Source: Chlorobium sp.
Lineage (GTDB): Bacteria; Bacteroidota; Chlorobiia; Chlorobiales; Chlorobiaceae
Assembly (NCBI GenBank): GCA_005843805.1
Contig: SZXY01000142.1
Location: forward strand, 1-35,786
Direction of reading: 5' to 3'
DNA length: 35,786 nucleotides
How positions within the stretch are numbered: position 1 is the stretch's first letter; each line of letters opens with the position of its first letter. Under the pieces are notes generated by a model. The model was given only the letters and a program-made list of their open reading frames with translations. It did not search any database and was not told the DNA's origin. This document shows, piece by piece, positions 27,326-35,786 of this stretch. The translations under genes and the position numbers were made by a program.

Positions 27326-27979
27326 ATGCAAGGTTTTTTATTCAGCGAAGATGAGCAACGCTTGCCTGCAGAAAAGAATACAGGCGATCGATCTGAAAAA
27401 CTCTCGCGGCTCTTCGATACGGCAAAAGAGTGCCGTCAATGCAGTCTGGCTGCAACCCGAATAAATTTTGTATTTGGGGAGGGCAATCCTTCTGCTGATC
27501 TTGTTGTTATTGGAGAAGCACCCGGAGCTGAAGAAGATGCTTCAGGCAGGCCTTTTGTAGGCCGTTCGGGCCAATTGCTTGATAAAATCCTTCTGGCAGC
27601 GGGATTTGCGCGTCAGGAAGTATTCATCTGCAATATTTTGAAATGCCGTCCACCCGGCAACCGAAACCCTCTCGACGATGAAATCAGGAGCTGCAGCCCC
27701 TGGCTCATCGGGCAACTGCAGATTATAAAACCAAAAATCATTCTGGTTCTTGGAAAAGTTGCGGCCAATACCCTCCTCGAAAACAATCTTTCGCTGGGAG
27801 CAATGAGAGGAAAACCGACAAGATGGAAAGAATATGACTGTTTTATTACCTATCATCCAGCAGCTCTCTTGCGTAACCCCGAATGGAAAAAGGGATGCTG
27901 GCAAGATATTCAAATGATGATGCGCCATTATGAAATAATCTGCGGGAAGGAACGTGACCGCAAAAATGCAACTACCTGA
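27326..27979 (+). CDS. Family 4 uracil-DNA glycosylase (iron-sulfur type)
   Basis: The enzyme removes uracil from DNA as the first step of base-excision repair. The 217-residue protein has four cysteines placed as in the [4Fe-4S] family: Cys36 and Cys39 (CRQC), Cys107 (LKCRPP) and Cys123 (CSPW). The uracil-binding motif GEAPGAEED lies at 63-71, VGRSGQLLDKIL follows it, and the second active-site motif HPAALLRN is near residue 186. The ATG at 27326 follows the coaBC stop by 16 bases, with no strong ribosome site. The stop TGA overlaps the dnaB ATG by one base (TGATG), so the genes are translationally coupled. Confidence 0.92.
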   Translation: MQGFLFSEDEQRLPAEKNTGDRSEKLSRLFDTAKECRQCSLAATRINFVFGEGNPSADLVVIGEAPGAEEDASGRPFVGRSGQLLDKILLAAGFARQEVFICNILKCRPPGNRNPLDDEIRSCSPWLIGQLQIIKPKIILVLGKVAANTLLENNLSLGAMRGKPTRWKEYDCFITYHPAALLRNPEWKKGCWQDIQMMMRHYEIICGKERDRKNATT

Positions 27980-29502
27980 TGATCAAGAAAGCACCCGTCG
28001 CCATAGATTTCAGCAAGGATATCGATTTCAGCAAAGAAAGCAGGGTTCCTCCCTATTCGACAGAAATCGAGCAGGAAGTTCTTGCCTGTATTCTGCTTGA
28101 AGATGACCCGATCGAACAGGTCATCCAGATATTCGGCGATAACGGCGAGGAGGTCTTTTATGAAAGGCGTCACCAGATTGTCTTCAAGGCAATGATGCAG
28201 CTCTACCATAAACGGCAGGCTATCGACATTATCACGGTCAGTGAAGAGCTGCTGAAAATAAACGAACTTGACAATATCGGAGGACGGCACTACCTTGCAG
28301 AGCTATCCGGCAAAGTTATCAGCGCTGCAAACATTGAATACTATGCACGTCTGGCCAAGGAAAAATATCTCTACCGCCGTATGATTTCCATATCGGCCAA
28401 AATATCGGGTGTCGCCTACAACTCTTCGATGGACATTTTCGATCTTGTCGAACATGCCTCGCAGCAGTTTTTCAATATCTCCCAGGCCGGTATCAAAAAG
28501 AAAGCTTCCCTGATCAAGGAACTCGTCAAAAACGGCATACGGATGCTTGAAAGCCTCAGGGCATCTCAATCATCCGTCACCGGCGTTGGCTCCGGCTTCT
28601 CCGAACTCGATCAGCTTACCGCCGGATTTCAGCCATCCGACATGATTATCATTGCGGCCAGACCATCTGCCGGTAAAACCGCATTGGCGCTTGCCGTTGC
28701 CCGTAACGCCGCCGTTGATTTCGATACACCGGTACTCTTTTTCAGCCTTGAAATGGCTGAAGTACAGCTTGCAATAAGGCTTATGTGTGCCGAAGCTTAT
28801 GTTGAATCCCAACTGGTCAGAACCGGTCGTATAACGCCGGAAATGATGGGCAGAATCATCAACAGCATGGACAAACTCAACGAGGCAAAGCTCTTTATTG
28901 ACGATACACCCGGCATTTCCATCATGGAACTTGCGGCCAAAACCCGCAGGATGAAACAGGAACACAATATCGGCATGCTTGTTGTCGATTACCTTCAGCT
29001 TGTAACACCGGTCAGGGATGGAAGAACAAACCGTGAACAGGAAATCGCCCAGATATCCCGTTCACTGAAAGCACTGGCCAAGGAACTCAATATTCCGGTC
29101 ATCGCCCTCGCACAGCTTAACCGCTCTGTGGAGCAACGTTCGGGAGACAGAAGGCCACAGCTCAGCGATCTGAGGGAGTCCGGATCTATCGAACAGGACG
29201 CCGATGTGGTCATGTTCCTTTCCAGACCGGAAATGTACGGCAAAACAACATTTGAGGATGGTTCTTCAACAAAAGATGTTGTTGAAATTGTCATAGGAAA
29301 ACAAAGGAACGGCCCTATCGGCGATATTCGACTCTTATTCCTTAAAAACTATGGACGCTTTCAATCCATGGCCAATACCTATGTTACCAGCGGTGAAGGA
29401 ACAGGAGCGTCACAGGAACAGGAGCGTTATATTCCATCCTTGCCGGAACCAGGTAAATCAACTGTCAGCACATTTATCACCCAGGACGAAGCACCATTTT
29501 AA
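27979..29502 (+). CDS. dnaB: Replicative DNA helicase DnaB
   Basis: The hexameric helicase unwinds the replication fork. The 507-residue protein has the N-terminal DnaB domain (about 25-130, with PPYSTEIEQEVLACILLE and ITVSEELLKI), a linker, and a RecA-like motor with Walker A ARPSAGKT (227-234). The Met usual before Gly in this motif is Ala here. FFSLEM, the Walker B region LVVDYLQLV and the arginine-finger strand RPQLSDLRESGSIEQDADVVMF follow. No intein is present. The C-terminus, after the motor, is a low-complexity tail. It starts at the overlapping ATG of the uracil-DNA glycosylase gene and is followed by ptsI at 10 bases. Confidence 0.95.
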   Translation: MIKKAPVAIDFSKDIDFSKESRVPPYSTEIEQEVLACILLEDDPIEQVIQIFGDNGEEVFYERRHQIVFKAMMQLYHKRQAIDIITVSEELLKINELDNIGGRHYLAELSGKVISAANIEYYARLAKEKYLYRRMISISAKISGVAYNSSMDIFDLVEHASQQFFNISQAGIKKKASLIKELVKNGIRMLESLRASQSSVTGVGSGFSELDQLTAGFQPSDMIIIAARPSAGKTALALAVARNAAVDFDTPVLFFSLEMAEVQLAIRLMCAEAYVESQLVRTGRITPEMMGRIINSMDKLNEAKLFIDDTPGISIMELAAKTRRMKQEHNIGMLVVDYLQLVTPVRDGRTNREQEIAQISRSLKALAKELNIPVIALAQLNRSVEQRSGDRRPQLSDLRESGSIEQDADVVMFLSRPEMYGKTTFEDGSSTKDVVEIVIGKQRNGPIGDIRLLFLKNYGRFQSMANTYVTSGEGTGASQEQERYIPSLPEPGKSTVSTFITQDEAPF

Positions 29503-29511
29503 GTCGACATT

Positions 29512-31317
29512 ATGCCAGAAAAAACAGAGCACCTCAAATCCGAAAGTGGAACTACAACACCTGAATCAGTTGTCAATAATGCCGAAAAACCGCTGCACGA
29601 GCGAGAATCGACCTATTCAGGAATCGGTGGATCGAAAGGTATCGCGATCGGAGAGTGCTATACCTTTGCCAAGGAAGAGGGTATTCATGAAATCGAGGAG
29701 CTGAACGACAAAACCATCAGCGAAGAGATTGAGCGCTTTATGGCCGCCCTGCACCGCTCTGAAAAAGAGCTGAAAAAAATTGAACGAGTCACGACAAGAA
29801 AACTCGGAAAAGGCTACTCAAATCTTTTTCAGGCCCAGATCATGATGCTTCACGATCCGGTACTGATCGATGCCATTTCCCTGCGTATCCGAACAGAACG
29901 AAAACCGGCACATATTGTCATTACCGAAGAGTTCGACCAGTATCTTGAAAAATTCAACAACTCCGAAGACCTGATTTTCCAGGATCGGGCTGATGACCTG
30001 CGCGATATAAAAGACCGGATCATCCGGAACCTTCACATCAGAAAGCTGCACTCATGGCTGCCCGAAGGTGTGATTGTCTCCTCCTATCACCTCTCTCCTG
30101 CGGATGTCATCCTGTTAAGCCGCAGCAACATCAAAGGGTTTATCACTGATTCCGGGGGAAAGACCTCGCATATCTCCCTGATATGCAAGTCACTCAACAT
30201 CCCTATTGTTGTCGGGCTTGGCAACCTCTCCCAGAAGGTATCGACCGGAATGCAGATGATCATTGACGGAAGTACCGGCACGGTCATAACGAACCCCGAA
30301 GAAAAAACCATTGCACACTACACCAGAAAAAAAGAGAACGAGAAAAAACATGAAGACAATGCCTCCCTGACAGCCGAACTTCCGGCCTCAACAAAATGCG
30401 GCGTCAGGATCACTTTTTATGCCAATATTGACTTCAAGGAGGAACTCCATGCCTTACGCGCCTCTGGCGCTGAAGGCGTCGGGCTTTTCAGGAGCGAAAA
30501 CCTTTTTACCGATGGCACAAAAGTGCCACGGGAAGCAGAACAGTACGCCTACTACCGGGAAATGGCTGAAACGATTGTTCCCATGCCTCTCGACATCCGA
30601 CTTTTTGATATTGGAGGAGACAAGCTGATCTATTCACCGGTCAAGGAGCCCAATCCAAACCTTGGATGGAGGGGAATAAGAATCCTGATGGACCTGCCCG
30701 AAATACTTGACGCCCAGCTCAGGGCCATAATACGGGCAAATACACATGGCAACATTGATATCCTCATTCCCATGATTATTTCGGTCGAAGAGATCCGCCA
30801 CGTCAGGGAGATCATCGAGAAACATTATGCCGAACTGGCCAAAGAAACAGATCCACCGGTTGAAAAACCGGAAATAGGAGCAATGATCGAGGTGCCGGCA
30901 GCAGTGGAACTCATCGACGAAATCACGAAATATGTTGATTTCATAAGTATCGGGACCAACGACCTTACGCAGTACAGCCTGGCGGTGGACAGAAACAATG
31001 TCATTGTTCAGGATCTCTTTGAAAAATTCCATCCGGCAATAATCCGCCAACTCTTCAGAGTTATAGGCACTGCCCAGAAAAACCGGTGCAGGACGATGAT
31101 TTGCGGTGATATGGGTTCTGATCCTCTGGCCTTGCCATTCCTGATTGGATGCGGACTCCGAAGATTCAGTGTTGTTGTGTCAGATATTCCGAATCTCAAA
31201 TCACTGGTCTCACGCTACTCACTGGCTGAAACCGAAGCACTTGCACATGAGTGCCTGAAGCTTGGCAGTTCAGCCGCAATCAAAGCCTGCCTGGCAGCTT
31301 TCCAGGCAGCACATTGA
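29512..31317 (+). CDS. ptsI: Phosphoenolpyruvate-protein phosphotransferase (PTS enzyme I)
   Basis: Enzyme I takes phosphate from PEP and passes it to HPr. The 601-residue protein has the complete fold. The phosphohistidine is His220 in SGGKTSHISLI. PEP-binding residues lie in GLFRSENLF (about 324-332) and NLGWRGIR (383-390). The conserved GTNDLTQYSLAVDR is at 481-494, and the catalytic Cys531 is in ICGDMGSDP. About 35 unusual, charged N-terminal residues precede the typical GIGGSKGIAIG start. An internal start is possible, but none with a clear ribosome site was seen. No HPr or sugar permease gene is nearby, so a regulatory phosphorelay role is more likely than sugar uptake. That is inference. 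Confidence 0.93.
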   Translation: MPEKTEHLKSESGTTTPESVVNNAEKPLHERESTYSGIGGSKGIAIGECYTFAKEEGIHEIEELNDKTISEEIERFMAALHRSEKELKKIERVTTRKLGKGYSNLFQAQIMMLHDPVLIDAISLRIRTERKPAHIVITEEFDQYLEKFNNSEDLIFQDRADDLRDIKDRIIRNLHIRKLHSWLPEGVIVSSYHLSPADVILLSRSNIKGFITDSGGKTSHISLICKSLNIPIVVGLGNLSQKVSTGMQMIIDGSTGTVITNPEEKTIAHYTRKKENEKKHEDNASLTAELPASTKCGVRITFYANIDFKEELHALRASGAEGVGLFRSENLFTDGTKVPREAEQYAYYREMAETIVPMPLDIRLFDIGGDKLIYSPVKEPNPNLGWRGIRILMDLPEILDAQLRAIIRANTHGNIDILIPMIISVEEIRHVREIIEKHYAELAKETDPPVEKPEIGAMIEVPAAVELIDEITKYVDFISIGTNDLTQYSLAVDRNNVIVQDLFEKFHPAIIRQLFRVIGTAQKNRCRTMICGDMGSDPLALPFLIGCGLRRFSVVVSDIPNLKSLVSRYSLAETEALAHECLKLGSSAAIKACLAAFQAAH

Positions 31318-31333
31318 TCATAGAGTGCAGGAT

Positions 31334-33439
31334 TCAGGGACGATCATCCTTGACTGTGGCACTTTTGCGAACATAATCAAAATACTCCCCAATGAGTTGT
31401 TGCTGTTTTGCCGGGAGAAGTTGCAATGCAAGCCTTGATTTTTCAGCCTTCATGTCAAGTCCTGCAGGAAGCGTTGTCTTGCTGACCTGCACAAAAGCAT
31501 AACCATTGGTTGTTTTAACCGGAGCAGAAAGCTTTCCAGGAACTGCTCCAGACATGGCCTCGACAAGAAGCCGGTCAACACCATAGCCGGGAATAAAACC
31601 ATCACTCCAACGGATATCGTCGGCAGCAACAACCTTGAGACCGGCATTGGCTGCCGCGATCTTCTCAAGCGTCATTGAGCCTTTCGCCATAGCCGCAAGT
31701 TTTTTCTCCAGGAATGCCCCTTTCTTTTCCCTTACCAGTTCCGCAGTAATTCTGGTTTTCAAATCCTGGTCAAGCTGCCGATATCCAGTATCGTTTTTGG
31801 AAGTCAGACGCATGACATAAAACCCTTTTTCGGTTTCAAGAACCTCCGACAGCTCTCCTTCAGCAGCCTTGAAGGCAAATGCACTGACTTTCTCACTATA
31901 GCCAATCTGCGGGATCATCATATGCTTTCCAAACTCACCACTCTTTTCAATCTGCAGCTTTTCACTGGCGGCACTTTTCTCAAAACCCTTCTCTTTGGCA
32001 TTCATCTGAAATGCCATGGCACGACGCCGTTCGCTATCCACAGTTTCAGTTGACGACTTGATGTTACGGACAATCTCCGAACAGACAATGGCACTCTGGT
32101 CAAAACCCGTCACCTTGATGATATGAAGACCAAACTGGGTCTGTACCGGACCGATTACCGAACCAGGACGGGCACTGAATACCGCAGCAGCAAATTCAGG
32201 CACCATACGATCCTTTGTAAACCATCCTACATCACCCCCATTGACGGCACTTGCGGGATCTGCTGAATATTTTTTCGCAAGCGACTCAAAAGAAACACCC
32301 GCCTGAAGCTGTTTAAAAATAAGCATGGAGAGATCACGAACCTTCTGAACATCATCACTGCTTGTTGGATTGAAGCGCAAGAGAATATGAGATGCCCTTG
32401 CAACAGGCTGCGCGGAAGAGGCCACCTTACTGATCTTGATCAACCGGTATTCTCCCCTGTCAGCTATCGGACCGACAATCGTTCCAGGCTTGAGATTTGA
32501 AGAAGTGAAAACAGCCGCACCCGCTGCACCCGAAAAATCCGCACGGGTGTATAGCACATTGACTCCAGTCGGTCGATCACTCTGAACTTTGACATAGTCA
32601 CTGTCGTTGACAGAACGGGAAAAATCTGCACGGATCGACTCAAGCTCGGTACGAACAGCAAGAGTATCTTTCGAAGAAGGAGTGAGCGGGAAAAAAACAA
32701 AATCCGCTTTGCGCAAAGCATCACTCTGTTTAAAAAGCTCCTTGTGCTCATCATAATACTTTTTGATCTCCTCTTCCTTAACCGGGAAATTACTGTCAGC
32801 ACCGGCAAAGCTGAATGGAACAGGAATAAAAGAGGCGGAAAAACGCGAAAACACCCTTTTGACCGTATCATCAAGCTCACGGTCAGTGACATGATCAAGA
32901 GTCTGAAAAACCCTTATGAGCTTCTTTATCTTGAGCTCCTGACGGGCAGACTTTTCGAGCTGCAGCCATAACTCCTTTGCACGAGGATCACGACGTGCAC
33001 TTTCGAGCTTTTTACGATCAATGGCGCCTGTCGCCGGATCAGTGAAAAACTGGCGAATCACCATTGGCGGATCAGCACTTTCAAGAGCCTCCAACACCTC
33101 CTGATCCTGAAGGGTAATACCGAATTTCTGGAACTGCTGCTCAACAAACAGACGTTTGACCACATTATCCCATGCCTGATTCTGAAGCCCAAGCTCGGTT
33201 TCCGGAGTCAATTCAACTCCAGGACTGGTTCTCCTGAAATTATCGGTTAACTCTTTGTAGACCTCATCATACTGACTATAGGGAATCGACTCTCCGTTAA
33301 CCTGGCCCGCCTGATTGGCCTTGCTTTTGGGCCCGTTAAAATTCATGCCCCACTCAAAAACAATCAACGCAAGAAACGCCGCAAGAAGGGTATATAAAAT
33401 AATATGAGTCTTATCGCGCAAGCTGGACATTACAGCCAT
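31334..33439 (-). CDS. Membrane-anchored periplasmic peptidyl-prolyl isomerase (PpiD/SurA-like)
   Basis: The 701-residue protein has a short cytoplasmic N-terminus (MAVMSSLRDKTH) and one transmembrane helix (about residues 13-30, IILYTLLAAFLALIVFEW), then a SurA_N-like chaperone region. A parvulin rotamase domain follows in the middle (ARASHILLRFNPT...SADPASAVNGGDVGWF...FGLHIIKV). The helical C-terminal region is typical of PpiD. It assists folding of secreted and outer-membrane proteins at the inner-membrane face of the periplasm. The ATG at 33439 has an AGGGA ribosome site shortly upstream. It follows pcm on the same strand by 24 bases and converges on ptsI with a 16-base gap. Confidence 0.9.
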   Translation of the reverse strand: MAVMSSLRDKTHIILYTLLAAFLALIVFEWGMNFNGPKSKANQAGQVNGESIPYSQYDEVYKELTDNFRRTSPGVELTPETELGLQNQAWDNVVKRLFVEQQFQKFGITLQDQEVLEALESADPPMVIRQFFTDPATGAIDRKKLESARRDPRAKELWLQLEKSARQELKIKKLIRVFQTLDHVTDRELDDTVKRVFSRFSASFIPVPFSFAGADSNFPVKEEEIKKYYDEHKELFKQSDALRKADFVFFPLTPSSKDTLAVRTELESIRADFSRSVNDSDYVKVQSDRPTGVNVLYTRADFSGAAGAAVFTSSNLKPGTIVGPIADRGEYRLIKISKVASSAQPVARASHILLRFNPTSSDDVQKVRDLSMLIFKQLQAGVSFESLAKKYSADPASAVNGGDVGWFTKDRMVPEFAAAVFSARPGSVIGPVQTQFGLHIIKVTGFDQSAIVCSEIVRNIKSSTETVDSERRRAMAFQMNAKEKGFEKSAASEKLQIEKSGEFGKHMMIPQIGYSEKVSAFAFKAAEGELSEVLETEKGFYVMRLTSKNDTGYRQLDQDLKTRITAELVREKKGAFLEKKLAAMAKGSMTLEKIAAANAGLKVVAADDIRWSDGFIPGYGVDRLLVEAMSGAVPGKLSAPVKTTNGYAFVQVSKTTLPAGLDMKAEKSRLALQLLPAKQQQLIGEYFDYVRKSATVKDDRP

Positions 33440-33463
33440 AGATCTTCCCTGATTAAGATATTG

Positions 33464-34126
33464 TTAAAAAACACCTTCATTCCAACCACTTTTGCCAACC
33501 AATGGCACAAAAGTAAAATTCTCAAATACCTCCCTGCTGAAATCTTCCCCCCTTCTCTGAAAAACAGTCATCTGCTGCGAATCATGTCCACCCAAAGGTA
33601 TCACCATACAACCATTTTCAGCAAGCTGCCCCATAAGCGGCTCCGGCTCCTGCGGAGCTCCAGCAGTAACCATAACAGCATCGAAAGGAGCTTCTTCAAT
33701 CCATCCAAGCGTCCCGTCACCAAGGCGACAGGCAACATTGAATCCAAGTGAGGCAAGCAGCTTTTCAGCCTTTTCATAAAGCCCCTCAATCCTCTCTACA
33801 GTAAAGACCCGGTATCCGAGAGCCGCAAGAATTGCAGCCTGATAACCTGATCCTGTACCAATTTCAAGCACCTTCCCGGATGAGCAGCGCTCAACGAGCA
33901 GGGTCGTCATATATGCCACCGTATAGGGCTGGGAAATGGTCTGGCCAAACCCTATTGGAAATGCCCCGTCTCTATAGGCCAATTCCCTGGTTTCAATTTC
34001 AAAAAAACAGTGCCGAGGAACCTCCATAAAGGCATCCAGCACACGTCGGTTATCAATCCCGTACCGTTTCAGAGTGTCAACCATCTCCCGGCGCTTCTGC
34101 TCCAGAAGTTTTTCCGACTCTTTCAT
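33464..34126 (-). CDS. pcm: Protein-L-isoaspartate O-methyltransferase
   Basis: The enzyme methylates L-isoaspartyl residues in damaged proteins to start their repair. With ATG 34126 the protein has 220 residues, a normal length, and begins MKESEKLLEQKRREMV. This start has AAAGGA eight bases upstream. A TTG at 34147 would add seven residues and its GGAGGG is only three bases away. Visible motifs are GFGQTISQPYTVAYM (59-73) and the SAM-binding VLEIGTGSGYQAAIL (86-100). VACRLGDGTLGW and VTAGAPQEPEPLMGQL follow. It lies just upstream of ppiD on the same strand, a pairing that suits protein quality control. Confidence 0.94.
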   Translation of the reverse strand: MKESEKLLEQKRREMVDTLKRYGIDNRRVLDAFMEVPRHCFFEIETRELAYRDGAFPIGFGQTISQPYTVAYMTTLLVERCSSGKVLEIGTGSGYQAAILAALGYRVFTVERIEGLYEKAEKLLASLGFNVACRLGDGTLGWIEEAPFDAVMVTAGAPQEPEPLMGQLAENGCMVIPLGGHDSQQMTVFQRRGEDFSREVFENFTFVPLVGKSGWNEGVF

Positions 34127-34254
34127 CGAAAAAAATCCTTTGAACAATTACCCTCCAACAGCTTCAAAAAACCTGTACTTTTCTATTCAAACATACCACA
34201 CACCCAACGCTCAAACATGAACGGCTAATATTGCCTCAAAAAACACAAAAAACA

Positions 34255-34821
34255 ATGTCCGATCGACAGTTTACTATTTTTGGCAATAAATACCTCATGG
34301 GCTCCTACATCCTGCTGATAAGGGTTTCCAGCCCTTTTAAGCTTGCATTCGGAAGATTTCAGCAGGGAAAGCTGTTCACCATTTCCAAAGGCAACTATCT
34401 CTATATCGGCTCGGCGCTTGGCAAATCGGGAGCACCCCTTGCCCGGCGACTGCTTCGGCACGCCTCACGATCCGGCGAAAAGCATCCCCATGAAATCCGG
34501 ACAGCGATGAGAACCCTTTTCTCGAAAAATGACCTTATCGCAACCTTCGCCATAAAACCCTCAAAAAAACAGCTCCGCTGGCATATCGATTATCTGCTTG
34601 ACCAGCCTGAAGCGGAGATCACCCATATCGTCATCATTCGCAGCCCGGAGAGACTGGAGCATAAGATTTCGGAACTTCTCGAACCACTCGAAGAAACCTC
34701 TGCGCTTGCCTCTCGCCTCGGCGCTCAGGATACACGAAACAGCACCCATCTGCTCAAATGCACCGATCAGAAAAAAATTCTGGCGCAGCTCCGAAAACAT
34801 ATTCCACAACTGAGTGCATAA
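34255..34821 (+). CDS. DUF123 (GIY-YIG-like) protein
   Basis: The protein of about 188 residues contains the DUF123 domain: GSYILLIRVSSPFKLAFG, then ISKGNYLYIGSALGK with the GIY-YIG-like tyrosines, a conserved RRLLRHAS and RWHIDYLL. DUF123 proteins are small, single-domain relatives of GIY-YIG nucleases, sometimes fused to endonuclease III; catalytic activity is not established for most. Start choice is unclear: TTG 34231, ATG 34255 and ATG 34297 are in frame and none has a clear ribosome site. ATG 34255 is given as a compromise. The gene is divergent from pcm and converges on ftsY with a 14-base gap. Confidence 0.8.
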   Translation: MSDRQFTIFGNKYLMGSYILLIRVSSPFKLAFGRFQQGKLFTISKGNYLYIGSALGKSGAPLARRLLRHASRSGEKHPHEIRTAMRTLFSKNDLIATFAIKPSKKQLRWHIDYLLDQPEAEITHIVIIRSPERLEHKISELLEPLEETSALASRLGAQDTRNSTHLLKCTDQKKILAQLRKHIPQLSA

Positions 34822-34835
34822 ATCAGCAATAAAAA

Positions 34836-35780
34836 CTATCGCCCAAGAAGCGCCTCAACAAACTCCGCACGATCAAACAACTGAAGATCGTCAATTTTTT
34901 CCCCGACACCTATATACTTGACCGGCAACTTGAGGTCACGGGAAATGGAAAGCACAATGCCTCCTTTGGCCGTACCGTCAAGCTTGGTAACGACAAGCCC
35001 GGTCACACTGACAAACCGTGTAAACTCCCTTGCCTGCATCACGGCATTCTGCCCTGTTGTACCATCAAGTACCAGTAACACTTCATGAGGCGCTTCAGGA
35101 ATTTTCTTTTTTGCCACCCTCATGATCTTGGCCAGCTCTTCCATCAAATGGTTTTTGTTATGCAGACGGCCTGCTGTATCGACCAGCACGACATCGGCAT
35201 TTCTTGAGACCGCAGCGCTGACGGCATCATAGACCACCGATGCCGGATCGGCTCCCTGTCCCTGGCCTATGAGTGGAACGCCTGCCCGGTCTGCCCATAT
35301 CTGGAGTTGTTCATAAGCTGCAGCCCTGAAAGTATCCGCAGCGGCTATAATGACCTTTTTGCCCGCTTTTTCATAGTTATAGGCCAGTTTGGCAACACTT
35401 GTGGTCTTGCCTACACCATTGACCCCAACAATTAAAATCACATAAGGTTTGGCTGGAAGCAATGCTTCAAAATCCAGAGGATGATCCTCTCCGGTTTCTC
35501 GAAGCATGTGCTGAATCTCCTCCATCAGCATTCCGTTGAGCTCCTCTTCCGAACGGTAGGTCTCCCTTTTAGCCCGCTCCGTAATCGCATCAACAATGCC
35601 AAGCGTGGTTTCCACACCAACATCGGCTCCAACAAGAATCGTTTCAAGACCTTCAAGGAACTCTTCGTCTATCTCAGTTTTACCCTGTGTAATGACAGAG
35701 AGCTTTTCACGAAGAGTCTCACGGGTTTTTCCCAACCCTTCCTTCAGTCTTGATAATTTGAACTTGTCAAAAAAACCCAT
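34836..35780 (-). CDS. ftsY: Signal recognition particle receptor FtsY
   Basis: The SRP receptor GTPase brings ribosome-nascent-chain complexes to the inner membrane. The 314-residue protein is complete, with its ATG six bases inside the right edge of the window. It has an N-terminal helical NG-type bundle (about 1-110), G1 GVNGVGKTT (119-127), ADTFRAAA (149-155), G3 DTAGRLHNK (201-209), G4 TKLDGTAKGG (265-274) and a final IGVGEKIDDLQLF. The acidic A domain of Escherichia coli FtsY is absent, as in many other phyla. The upstream context is outside the window. Confidence 0.97.
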   Translation of the reverse strand: MGFFDKFKLSRLKEGLGKTRETLREKLSVITQGKTEIDEEFLEGLETILVGADVGVETTLGIVDAITERAKRETYRSEEELNGMLMEEIQHMLRETGEDHPLDFEALLPAKPYVILIVGVNGVGKTTSVAKLAYNYEKAGKKVIIAAADTFRAAAYEQLQIWADRAGVPLIGQGQGADPASVVYDAVSAAVSRNADVVLVDTAGRLHNKNHLMEELAKIMRVAKKKIPEAPHEVLLVLDGTTGQNAVMQAREFTRFVSVTGLVVTKLDGTAKGGIVLSISRDLKLPVKYIGVGEKIDDLQLFDRAEFVEALLGR

Positions 35781-35786
35781 AAAAAG

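Noticed and set aside
31287-31309. 8-base-pair GC stem as a ptsI terminator
   Set aside because: It lies within the last codons of ptsI and no T-rich tract follows, so it is probably chance in coding sequence.
1-35786. tRNA, rRNA, CRISPR array or transposase
   Set aside because: Looked for clover-leaf landmarks, repeat-spacer patterns and transposase motifs by eye, and none was found.

Overview
The window reads as chromosomal DNA of a Gram-negative, outer-membrane-bearing bacterium with mid-range GC. It is most consistent with a green sulfur bacterium (Chlorobiota, Chlorobium-like). The LPS, BAM and Tam genes prove an outer membrane. The succinyl-CoA synthetase subunit, the DUF1104/Spy-like proteins and the overall protein flavour fit Chlorobiota. 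The genus-level assignment is an inference from memory of protein families, not a search result.

Layout. Positions 1-905 (minus, running off the left edge) hold the body of a NotI-type restriction endonuclease with a four-cysteine iron site and a D...E-x-Q nuclease core. Next come a small two-helix membrane protein and lpxB (minus), then a phosphohexomutase (plus) closed by a terminator hairpin. Positions 4045-6334 form an envelope-stress or metal-stress module: an ECF sigma factor, a one-helix membrane protein (candidate anti-sigma factor), a secreted Spy/CpxP-like protein and a membrane-anchored paralogue of it. A polysaccharide flippase with a small coiled-coil membrane protein (minus), kdsD (plus), a strong hairpin between convergent genes, sucD and gatA (minus) follow. 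uppS-bamA (plus) comes next.

After bamA there is a roughly 730-base stretch without a convincing gene, then a three-gene surface-sugar cluster (16173-19885): a glycosyltransferase, an unusual fusion of a Zn-ribbon/SAM methyltransferase to a UDP-glucuronate decarboxylase (UDP-xylose synthase), and a GT10 fucosyltransferase-like enzyme. A LpxL/HtrB acyltransferase (minus) follows. A long plus-strand run then carries rfaE2, tamB, coaBC, a family-4 uracil-DNA glycosylase, dnaB and ptsI, with short gaps or overlaps. The right end has pcm-ppiD (minus), a DUF123 GIY-YIG-like protein (plus) and ftsY (minus).

Functionally the window is dominated by envelope construction: lipid A (lpxB, lpxL), Kdo (kdsD), heptose (rfaE2), undecaprenyl carrier (uppS), sugar transfer and export (flippase, glycosyltransferases, UXS), and protein folding and insertion (bamA, tamB, ppiD, ftsY). 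Central-metabolism and information genes (sucD, gatA, coaBC, dnaB, udg, ptsI, pcm) are interspersed. The most noteworthy items are the NotI-like nuclease, the methyltransferase-UXS fusion and the sigma/Spy-like/paralogue module. No rRNA, tRNA, CRISPR array or intact insertion sequence was recognised.
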